A DNA stretch of 24,374 nt from Saprospiraceae bacterium UBA1994 (GTDB lineage Bacteria > Bacteroidota > Bacteroidia > Chitinophagales > Saprospiraceae), in assembly GCA_002335865.1 (NCBI GenBank), contig DDCY01000013.1, positions 1-24,374 of the forward strand, read 5' to 3'. Positions 15,086 through 23,800 of the stretch are shown one piece after another (position 1 is the stretch's first letter; the number at the start of each line of letters is the position of its first letter). A model generated the notes under the pieces. That model was not told the DNA's origin. It did no database searches and saw only the letters and a list, made by a program, of their open reading frames with translations. Both the position numbers and the translations under genes were made by a program.

Positions 15086-15641
15086 CTACTGCCTACTCCA
15101 TGTAGTTACCATATTGATATCTGTAAAAGAACTAATTGTACCGTTGTCCATTTCTTCTTGCCTTACCTCTGTTACAGTTAGTATATTATTAGTAAAGGAG
15201 TATGTTGCTGGTATATTGCCTCCAGTAACATCTAATATCATACCATTAAGGCTTATATCATAAATAGAAGCATCTAAATTAATTTGCCTATCAGTACTAG
15301 TATACGTAATACTTTCACTAAGATTAGAATAAAAATCAATTACAAACAAAGTAGATCCTTGAGCTGTTGTAGCTAATTCCATGTCATATGATCCTTGAGT
15401 CGTAAACTTGTTATAACTGATCGTAAGAGTCAAATAATAATTCATATTCGCTCCTGTAACTGTAGAGTTACTAATAATACTAGACCCACTAAATGTTGAT
15501 TCCGTTCTTATAGTACCTTCTAAAGTTTGAGCTTTTCATTCACCAGATAGCTCTGATCTAGCAATTACTTCATCATCTCCACAAGATTGAATAACAATAG
15601 ACATTACTAAGAAAAAATACAATGGAAGATTTGAATTTCAT
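15086..15641 (-). pseudogene. Broken lipoprotein gene (lipocalin-like), one frameshift and one nonsense codon
   Basis: Only the 3' part (15086-15445, 119 codons) is open from an ATG, but the same frame continues upstream as a lipoprotein. ATG at 15641 starts MKFKSSIVFF. A run of six T (minus strand, 15612-15617) then shifts the frame; with five T the reading continues 'FLVMSIVIQSCGDDE', a signal peptide with a lipobox cysteine. Twelve residues later the frame reads 'ELSGE-TGA-KAQTLEG' (TGA at 15538-15536), exactly where Bacteroidota lipocalin-like lipoproteins have G-x-W, so TGG to TGA is likely. The rest ('MNYYLTLTISYNKF' to 'MVTTWSRQ') is intact beta-rich sequence. It lies 85 bp downstream of smc. 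Confidence 0.75.
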
Positions 15642-15726
15642 TACTGTTGTATTAATAAAAAATAAGCACTAATTTATTAACTGAGGATCAACTCAAAAAT
15701 ACAAATATCTTGTTTTCAGTCTTTAA

Positions 15727-18700
15727 TTAACCTACCTCTTTAAGGACTTCCTCATGCTCGTAATTACGGAAATCTACAGCACTTACACCTGACACACCTT
15801 GTTGTTGCATATATACACCGTATAGTACGTCCACAGCAGCCATAGTAGACTTATTATGAGTCACGATTATAAATTGTGAATCTTTGGAGAATTTCTTGAT
15901 AATTTTATTAAATTTCTGAATATTAGCATCATCCAATGGTGCATCTACCTCATCGAAAATACAAAACGGTGCGGGTTTCAACAAGTATAGGGCAAACAGT
16001 AAGGCTGTCGCTGTCAAGGTCTTCTCCCCTCCTGACAGTTGCGCAAGAGACTTAGGCTTCTTACCCTTAGGCTTGGCTATGATCTCAATCTTTGATTCTA
16101 AGGGATTATCTTCATCTTCAAGGATAAGATTACAATTATCATCTTCTGTAAATAACGAACGGAATACATTGATGAAATTTTCTCTGATCTGCTCAAAGGC
16201 TTTCATAAATTGTTTTGTCGCTGTTTGTTCTATTTCCTTGATAGTTTCTAGAAGCGAATCTTTGGCTATGATAATATCATCACGTTGTGTAGAGATAGAT
16301 TCATATCGCTCACTCATCTCATTGAATGCTTCCACGGCCAAAGGATTTATTTCTCCGAAATTGGCAAGCTTATTTTTTAGCTTTTCTACTTTCTCCTGTA
16401 GCTCTTCAAAAGAGAACTCTGTTGTGATCTTTTCTTCGAGTATAGATTTGATCTCTACGTTGAATTCTATTTTGAGCCTATCACCTACTGCATTGATCTC
16501 AAATTTGAGACCAGTATACTCATCACGTAAATTTTGCACTTCTAATTGCAATCTATTAAGTACTCTATTTTTGATTTTAAGGTCTTCTTCTTTCTCAATA
16601 ATCAGATTGCGAGCAGTATAATATCCTTGCTCAACTTGACCAAGATGGTTTTCTGCTTCCTTCCGTAGATCATATTCGCTTAATAAATTTTCTTTAAGTT
16701 GTACTAGTTTATTTTCAGCAGATTTGATCTCTTCACTGAGCCTATCAACCTTAATGGCGTCCATGGCTAATTTTTCATTGGCGCCGGACACACGCTTTTG
16801 ATTAAATTCAAGATCACGTTGGATATTAGCCAATAGATTTTGCTGACGTATAAAAGATACATTTTTGGTATTATAATCCTCTGAAGCTATAGAGAGCTTT
16901 ACACTTAGTTCGTCTATCTTATTTTCTTCACCACTAGCACTAAGTACTATTTTCATATCTGCTCGCAGACTTATAGTCAAATCTTCATTATAGACTATAC
17001 CTCTAGATGCAATATCCATCTGAGTTTCTGCAAATTTGATCTTCTCATTTTGCTCTGCTTGCAACCTCAGATAGTTTTGTATCTGCGTATCGAGTTGCAC
17101 TTTTGATCTCTGATACTGATTAAACTCTGCCTGCTTTAGAGATAGATCTCCTTGATGCTTATTGTCTTGTAATATTTTAAGATCGTTTTGCTTTTTAGCA
17201 AGTTTATCTTCTATTTTGGCCAGTTCATTTTTTTTACTGGAGATTAGTTTTTGTAGCTTTTCTAAATTCTTTTTACGACCAATTTTTTTTCCTTCAAAAA
17301 GACCTACTGATCCACCGCTTACTAAACTTCTTTTACGTGTAAATCTTCCTGATTTGGATAGTAACACTAGATCATCAGATGAAGAAAAATGACGGAAGTC
17401 ATCTAGCTCTTCATTAATAACTACTACATTTTGCAATAAATAATCAATGAGCTGTTGGTATTTACCATCTACAGTGATAACATCTCTTGCTGGTATAGCG
17501 CTAGCCATATTTGACTTAGTAGGTTTGACACTGAGAAGCTCATCTAGCAGAAAGAAATTTGCTTTTCCTCGCTGTGCTTTTGTGAGCATATCGATAGCTA
17601 GTTTCGCCTCAGCCAAATCTTTCACTACGTAGTAGTTCAAGTAAGGATCTAAGTATTGCTCTATACAAGTTTTGTACTCTTCATCTACATCTAGCAAATC
17701 AGATAATAGTAATGCATTTTTCTTCCAATTGCTATGTAGAAATTTGATAGACTCTGGAAAACCTTCCATACTCTCTACCATATCCTTGAGCAGCTGATAC
17801 TCATTACTCTTAGAATCTAAGACTCTAGCTATTCTACCCTTTTCCTCTTTGAGCACTTCTATTTCTAGTCTAGAATTTTGTAATTTCTCTTGACGATTAG
17901 ACTCTAGCGTTTTTATAGATTCTATTTCCTTCGTGACTAGTTCGATTTGTTGATCTAACTTTTCATTCTGTTCTTTTTGCTGATTGTATTCCACCGCGCG
18001 ACTTTCAAAAAACACTTTGGATCTTTCGAGTTCTAATTTTAAATTGTCTAGATTATTGGTGAATATCGCAATCGCTTTCTCAGAGTCAAAAATGCGACGT
18101 TCTATCTCCTGTCTTTTACGCTCACGATCATCATGGCTATTCTTCGCAGAGGAGTGTTCGGTTCTGATGCTGTCTAACTTTAATTTAGCATCGTCTAGCT
18201 CCTGCTTGTGATTATTAAACACTTGCTGAGATTCTGTCACGCTAGACATCAACTTAGCTATCTCCGTTTGATAATTGGCTGTGATTACTTGGTGCTCTTC
18301 TATCTGCTTTTTAAGTTGAGATAGAGATTGTGTTTTATATTTGATACTTTGATCGAGTAGGCTTTTTTCATTCTCCTTATTTCTTATCGCTGCTACGAGT
18401 TCATTAAGTTTTTTCTGCCTATTAGATAATGTTTGTTCGTTATCTAAATTATCTTTTTTGATCTTTTCTAGATCTGCCTCTGTAGTTCTTATCTCAACTT
18501 CAAGTTTAAGGTATTTATCTTTTTCCTCTTGCAGTTTTTTATTAGTAGCATCAAACTTTTCCTTGAGCGTTTGACTACTAATAAGGGCATATTGAATACT
18601 TAGTTCTTTATATTTCTCTTTGAGATCAAAAAACTTTTGAGTACGACGTGCTTGAGATTTCAGAGATTTTAGCTGACCTTCAATCTCAAATAGTAGATCC

Positions 18701-19275
18701 TCTATCCTATCCAAATCAACTGTGGTGGCTTTTAGCTTATTGAGTGTCTCTTTCTTACGAGTCTTGTACTTAGATATACCAGCTGCCTGCTCAAACATTC
18801 TTCGACGAGCATTCTCCTTATCAGAGAGGATGTCATCTACCATACCAAGAGCAATGATAGCATAAGAATTAGATCCTATTCCAGTATCCACAAATAGCGA
18901 TCTGATATCTTTGAGTCTACAAGCAACACCATTAAGTCTATATTCGCTCTCACCAGACCTATATAGGTGACGTGATATGGATACATTCTGATATTCCGTA
19001 GGTAGTATATTCTTAGTATTCTCAAATGTCAAAGTAACGGCCGCAGATTGCCCAGCTTTACGTTTCTTAGTTCCATTAAAAATAACATCTGTCATTTTAC
19101 TAAGTCTTAGCTCCTTACTTTTTTGCTCTCCTAGCACCCATCTGATGGCATCCACTACATTCGACTTACCTGCCCCGTTAGGACCTACCACGCCTATTAC
19201 GTCCTTATCGAAATGAAGAACCGTCTCATCAGCAAAGCTTTTAAAGCCCTTAATCATCAAACTGCGTAATCTCAT
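15727..19275 (-). CDS. smc: Chromosome segregation ATPase SMC
   Basis: A 1182-aa SMC, normal length, the core of the condensin complex with ScpA and ScpB. The N-terminal head has Walker A GPNGAGKS (31-38) and 'AIRWVLGEQKSKELR'. Two long coiled coils (about 165-515 and 660-1000, rich in K, E, L, Q) flank a hinge at about 520-655 ('YLDPYLNYYVVKDLAEAK' to 'RSLVSGG'). The C-terminal head has the ABC signature 'LAQLSGGEKTLTATALL' (about 1076-1092), Walker B 'APFCIFDEVDAPLDDAN' (about 1100-1116) and 'QFIIVTHNKSTM'. The start is the ATG six nt after a TATATTTG box. Nothing odd is seen in the protein. Confidence 0.97.
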   Translation of the reverse strand: MRLRSLMIKGFKSFADETVLHFDKDVIGVVGPNGAGKSNVVDAIRWVLGEQKSKELRLSKMTDVIFNGTKKRKAGQSAAVTLTFENTKNILPTEYQNVSISRHLYRSGESEYRLNGVACRLKDIRSLFVDTGIGSNSYAIIALGMVDDILSDKENARRRMFEQAAGISKYKTRKKETLNKLKATTVDLDRIEDLLFEIEGQLKSLKSQARRTQKFFDLKEKYKELSIQYALISSQTLKEKFDATNKKLQEEKDKYLKLEVEIRTTEADLEKIKKDNLDNEQTLSNRQKKLNELVAAIRNKENEKSLLDQSIKYKTQSLSQLKKQIEEHQVITANYQTEIAKLMSSVTESQQVFNNHKQELDDAKLKLDSIRTEHSSAKNSHDDRERKRQEIERRIFDSEKAIAIFTNNLDNLKLELERSKVFFESRAVEYNQQKEQNEKLDQQIELVTKEIESIKTLESNRQEKLQNSRLEIEVLKEEKGRIARVLDSKSNEYQLLKDMVESMEGFPESIKFLHSNWKKNALLLSDLLDVDEEYKTCIEQYLDPYLNYYVVKDLAEAKLAIDMLTKAQRGKANFFLLDELLSVKPTKSNMASAIPARDVITVDGKYQQLIDYLLQNVVVINEELDDFRHFSSSDDLVLLSKSGRFTRKRSLVSGGSVGLFEGKKIGRKKNLEKLQKLISSKKNELAKIEDKLAKKQNDLKILQDNKHQGDLSLKQAEFNQYQRSKVQLDTQIQNYLRLQAEQNEKIKFAETQMDIASRGIVYNEDLTISLRADMKIVLSASGEENKIDELSVKLSIASEDYNTKNVSFIRQQNLLANIQRDLEFNQKRVSGANEKLAMDAIKVDRLSEEIKSAENKLVQLKENLLSEYDLRKEAENHLGQVEQGYYTARNLIIEKEEDLKIKNRVLNRLQLEVQNLRDEYTGLKFEINAVGDRLKIEFNVEIKSILEEKITTEFSFEELQEKVEKLKNKLANFGEINPLAVEAFNEMSERYESISTQRDDIIIAKDSLLETIKEIEQTATKQFMKAFEQIRENFINVFRSLFTEDDNCNLILEDEDNPLESKIEIIAKPKGKKPKSLAQLSGGEKTLTATALLFALYLLKPAPFCIFDEVDAPLDDANIQKFNKIIKKFSKDSQFIIVTHNKSTMAAVDVLYGVYMQQQGVSGVSAVDFRNYEHEEVLKEVG

Positions 19276-19281
19276 AGATTA

Positions 19282-19309
19282 CAAATATATAGATTTTCAC
19301 TATGTCAAA
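19282..19309 (-). promoter_or_regulatory. smc promoter (-33 TTTG, -7 TATATTTG)
   Basis: On the minus strand TTTG (19309-19306) is followed by 16 nt and TATATTTG (19289-19282). The ATG begins 6 nt after the box, so the expected start of transcription is only 2-4 nt before it. Confidence 0.55.
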
Positions 19310-19682
19310 TAAGCCTATGAGAATATATAAACCAATGATTTTTTTATAGTTAATATAGTATTGATAATAAATACTTTACATATGACAATAAATTACAATG
19401 TATTGACTATTTTTTATCCATTACATAACAAGGAAATCTTTAGCTAACCGAAGAATAAACTTAGAAAAATTATAGACCTCCATTGAATGTGAATTATCAG
19501 TCCCTGAGTACTGAACCCTCATGATATCGCAAAAAAAACGTCACACTATAAAGTGTGACGTTTAACATTTATCTATTAAGACTGTAAAACAGAATGTTTT
19601 AGCTTACTATATTTTGATCTATAAAATGATAACTTAATTAGAATTAGATACAAGATTGCACTGATCCCAAAAGCTACAAAGG
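19310..19682. other. Intergenic region between smc and the T9SS protein gene
   Basis: No gene called. It contains the minus-strand terminator at 19531-19563. Between that and the T9SS stop a minus-strand frame without a start codon (19576-19686) reads FVAFGISAILYLILIKL..., hydrophobic then basic; this may be chance or a remnant. 19310-19530 shows nothing recognisable. Confidence 0.5.
19531..19563 (-). terminator. Rho-independent terminator downstream of the T9SS protein gene
   Basis: On the minus strand a 12-bp perfect stem (AAACGTCACACT / AGTGTGACGTTT, loop TTAT) runs into eight T residues. It lies about 120 bp after the stop at 19683. Confidence 0.9.
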
Positions 19683-20741
19683 TTATTTAGTTACTATTAT
19701 CTTTTCAGTAAATATTACCTCATTATTATTGTTGAGTATTCTGATATAATACATACCTGCAATGTACTTCGTTACATCTACCAAAGTTCGCGAGTCTGTT
19801 TTGTTTATTGGCAGTGTAGCAATTGTCTGACTCAAGCTATTGAGAACAACAATTTTTGAAGCTACATCTAAACTTCCATCTACATCTACATACAAGTCAT
19901 TAAATGCAGGATTAGGACGCACATTAAATCTAACCGATTGATCTTCACAATCCAACCTAATTACTACCATTTCTGAAAAAGAAACTCTTCCATCTATATC
20001 TACTTGTTTGATCCTGTAGTAAAGATTTGTATTTCCACTAAGATCATCGATGTTATCTTCAAAAGTATAAGTCTGCTCTTTGTTAGAGTTTCCATTGCTT
20101 TCTACAAAACCCATATCTTCAAATCTGTCAACAGATCCAACACTTCTTTCGATAAAGAATCCTTTACTATTTATCTCTGTTTGAGTTTGCCATATTACAT
20201 CTACACTCTCACAATCTTGGCTACGAGCACTTACATATGAAAATTCAACTGGTAGCGCATCGTTTAAAATAAGACCAGCAGAATCATCTATTAAATTACC
20301 ATCTCCATCCGAATCAGCATATATTAATGATACGACAGAAAGAACTTGACTTCCCCCACTATCTGGGCCTACTCCTTCGACAGTTAGAGTCCATGATCCA
20401 CCACCTATTGTAGCTAGCACAGTATTTACATTCGTACCTAGCCAAGTATCGGAGCCACCAGATTCAGCAATAGTTATCCAAGTCATTTCTGGAGAGCCTG
20501 TTCCTGCAATTGGTTCTCCACCATTTATATCAATATATGACCCATCCTGTGGAAAATCAATTTGTATTTGAAATTCTCCAGGAGCCTGATCTACATTCGA
20601 CGGATTTGCAGTCACTGTCATCACTGAAGTTCCCTCAACACCAATTTCAGTCTCATCAAATTCTGCTGTAATTGATTGCGCCTGTAACATTGATAAACCG
20701 AAAACAAACAAGAATAAAATTTTGAATATTCTATTTTTCAT
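19683..20741 (-). CDS. Secreted protein with T9SS type A sorting domain
   Basis: A 352-aa protein. The signal peptide (MKNRIFKILFLFVFGLSM, cleavage near 'LQA-QS' at 20-23) is followed by a beta-rich domain (about 24-160) and an acidic 'YADSDGDGNLIDD' stretch that may bind calcium. The segment 'LPVEFSYVSARSQDCESVDVIWQT' to 'YYRIKQVDIDGR' (163-252) is the Fn3-like module common just before Bacteroidota sorting domains. The C-terminal ~80 residues ('FNVRPNPAFNDLYVDVDG' and 'YIAGMYYIRILNNNNE' to 'KIIVTK') form the type A sorting domain that directs export through T9SS and anchoring to the surface. It lies 66 bp after the HYR gene, with a terminator between, so it may be expressed partly by readthrough. 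Ligand or enzymatic activity unknown. Confidence 0.85.
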   Translation of the reverse strand: MKNRIFKILFLFVFGLSMLQAQSITAEFDETEIGVEGTSVMTVTANPSNVDQAPGEFQIQIDFPQDGSYIDINGGEPIAGTGSPEMTWITIAESGGSDTWLGTNVNTVLATIGGGSWTLTVEGVGPDSGGSQVLSVVSLIYADSDGDGNLIDDSAGLILNDALPVEFSYVSARSQDCESVDVIWQTQTEINSKGFFIERSVGSVDRFEDMGFVESNGNSNKEQTYTFEDNIDDLSGNTNLYYRIKQVDIDGRVSFSEMVVIRLDCEDQSVRFNVRPNPAFNDLYVDVDGSLDVASKIVVLNSLSQTIATLPINKTDSRTLVDVTKYIAGMYYIRILNNNNEVIFTEKIIVTK

Positions 20742-20763
20742 TTTAAATATTTTTTGTTTTTGT

Positions 20764-20794
20764 AAAAAGCTGGATAACTCATAAGTTATCCAGC
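20764..20794 (-). terminator. Hairpin between the HYR gene and the T9SS gene
   Basis: On the minus strand an 11-bp perfect stem (GCTGGATAACT / AGTTATCCAGC, loop TATG) is followed by TTTTT. It lies 13 nt after the HYR stop codon. Confidence 0.8.
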
Positions 20795-20807
20795 ACTAGA
20801 ATATTTT

Positions 20808-23800
20808 TTAATTAAGAGAAATTACTAAAAACTTATTAGCTGTATTATTAGTATTGTCATTATCTCCACCAGAATTATTAAGTATTGAAATATTTAAATT
20901 TCCATCTTGACCAGCTACTAAAGCTTCAGTCGATAATCCAATTTTACTTTCACTACCTGCTGGTATTACTACAGAACTTGTATATAAGACACCACCAGCT
21001 AATACTGTAGTTGTCCAATCTTGGTTATTTACTGTAGTCGTTCCTATTAGTATGTTTGCTACAGTCATATTAGGATCAAATACTACATCAAATGCTGTAA
21101 GTCCTGAAACAAATACACTAATCACACCTTCAGAATCATCAGCTCCAATATTTCTAACACGTACTACCTGATCCTTGAAATCACCAACATTATATGTATT
21201 ACCCTGTAATGAATATTGCGCTCTCAGATCAATATCCAATGGACAATCTCCTTCAACTGTAATATCAAATGAACACGTAGTAACGTTTCCTGCTGGATCC
21301 ATTGCCACATAAGTAACGGTAGTAGTAGAATCTACTGCAAATAAATCATTTGGATTATGCGAAGCTGTGAATGTAAACGCATCACAAGGATCACTAATCG
21401 CTGGTGGAGTCCAACTCACTGCAACTTCACATTCACCCTCTCCTGCAGTTACTGTAATATCTGCTGGACAACTATTAATTACTGGTCCAAATAAATCATT
21501 CACTGTAATATAGAATGTACATGTAGTACTATTACCGTTCTCATCTTCCGCTGTCAAAGTTACCAAGTTCAATCCTGTTCTAAGATTAGTAGCTGTGATA
21601 TCAAATTCATCTGTCGCAGGGTTATGGACTATAGAAATAGTCTCTGCAGCTGGCGCAGCAAATATACCAGGACTAGTTTCTAGCTGTACCATAATCGTAA
21701 GACTCATATCAGCTTCAGAAGTACAAGCATCTAAGATATCAACTATAGAAGTATCAATATCAGCGAAACAATCATTTGGATCTAATAGATTATAATCAAA
21801 ATCATCAAGACAACTGATCACTGGTGCTTCAACATCTGTTATTACAATTTCAATTGTACATGTCGCTGTCAATCCTGCTGGATCAGTCGCTGTCCATACT
21901 ACTGCTGTAGTACCTACTGGGAAATCTTCTCCTGCAAGACTTGCTCCATTATTAAAATCATTCTCTATAGTTGCTGAACAGTTGTCTACGAATGTCGGAT
22001 CAAATTCTGTCCCAACCACTGTATAAGTACAGGCACCTGCATCCGCATCTTGTGTAACATCAATTGCTGAGCAATCAATAGTCGGTGCCTCATCATCTGT
22101 TATTACAATTTCAATCGTACACGTCGTTGTCAATCCTGCCAGATCAGTCACTGTCCATACTACAGTTGTTGTACCTACTGGGAAATCTTCTCCCAATAGT
22201 GTAGTTCCTCCAGCATTGTAATCGTGTGTTACTGATGCAACTCCACAGTTATCAGCTGCCATTGTTGGATCTAATGAAGCATCTGTTACAGTATATAAAC
22301 AATCGCCGCTTGTTCCATCTGCTGATGTTCCAAATGCTTGATCGCCTACACATGTGAATGTTGGATCTTCATCGTCCGTTACTACCACATCATATATACA
22401 TGTATGAGAATTCCCGTTAACATCAGAGATTGTCCATACTACAGTTGTTGTACCTACTGGGAAATCTTCTCCCAATAGTGTAGTTCCTCCAGCATTGTAA
22501 TCGTGTGTTACTGATGCAACTCCACAGTTATCAGCTGCCATTGTTGGATCTAATGAGGCATCTGTTACACTATATACACAATCGCCGCTAGTCCCATCTG
22601 CTGATGTTCCAAATGCCTGATCGCCTACACATGTGAATGTTGGAGCTATATTGTCTTCAACTGTTACCTCCATTGTACAAGTTGAAGAGTTTCCACTATT
22701 ATCTGTATAAGTTACTGTTAACGTTACACTATTTGCAACATCATCACAATCAAAGGTAACTTGGCTATAATCTCTAGTAAAGTCAACACAGTTATCTGTC
22801 GTACCTAATGAAATAGCATCTTTATCTGCATCTGTTAATTCATAATTACCAGTAGCATCTAGATTAACAGTAATGTCATTACATACCGCAACTGGCGGTG
22901 TAGTTTCGGTAATTGTTACAATTGCTGCACAAGATGAAGAGTTTCCACACGGATCAGTTACTGTCACAGTAACTTCTATAGGTGCTGCAGTACTTGAACA
23001 ATCAAATTCCGTCACATTAGCTGTGTAAGTGAACGCAGCTGTACAAACATCAGTTACTCCTGCTGTCATTTCGATCATATCCGCTTCTGTAAGCGTATAT
23101 GTTCCTGTAGTCTCATCCAACAATCTAGCAATATCTGTACATGACTCTGGCATTACTGGAGATGTATTATCCTCAATAGTAATGACTTGCACAGAAGTAG
23201 CTACATTGTCACAAAGATCAGTAGCAGTCCATGTACGAGTAATTGTGCCCGTATAACCACCACATCCACTTAGATCTGAAACATCAGCATAAGTAACAAC
23301 TGGTGTACCACCATTATCACTTGCAGTTGGTTCTCCCGTTGCTGAAGGATCTGTAGAGCCTCCACATTCAACTGTGATATCGGCTACGTCAGAAATCACT
23401 GGAGGTATTTCATCATTTACAATAATCAACTGTTCACAAGTACTACTGTTACCACTTACATCTTCAATATAGTATACTCGTTTTACTGTATCTACACAAG
23501 ATCCTCCTGCATCATCTACAGTCACTTCACTAATCATATTAAAAGTCGATTGATTAATTGTACAGTTATCTCCTAATATTCCTCCTGCTATTTGGAATAC
23601 AAAATAATTCGCATATGGATCAGGTACATCTTCTGTTAATGTTACTGTAATATTTGAAGGACAACTAATCTCAGGATCAATATTATCTGATAATGTTACT
23701 GTCCAACTGTGCGCCGTTTCATTGCCACAGTCATCTACCGATGTAAGAGTTAAATTATTAATTCCTACTGGTAAAGTCACTACAGCTGTTGCTGTATTTA

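Noticed and set aside
15536..15538. TGA in the lipoprotein gene as recoding (selenocysteine or read-through)
   Set aside because: The position corresponds to Trp in the family, no SECIS-like hairpin directly follows, and a second lesion upstream supports decay.
19576..19686. Minus-strand frame reading a hydrophobic segment then basic residues (FVAFGISAILYLILIKL...)
   Set aside because: No start codon, about 36 codons, and it overlaps the stop of the T9SS gene. It looks like a membrane anchor, but nothing supports expression; mentioned only as a possible remnant.
22152..22644. Near-identical repeats considered as a CRISPR or mobile-element signature
   Set aside because: The repeats are in frame, 93 codons apart, and encode HYR modules; they are protein domain duplications.
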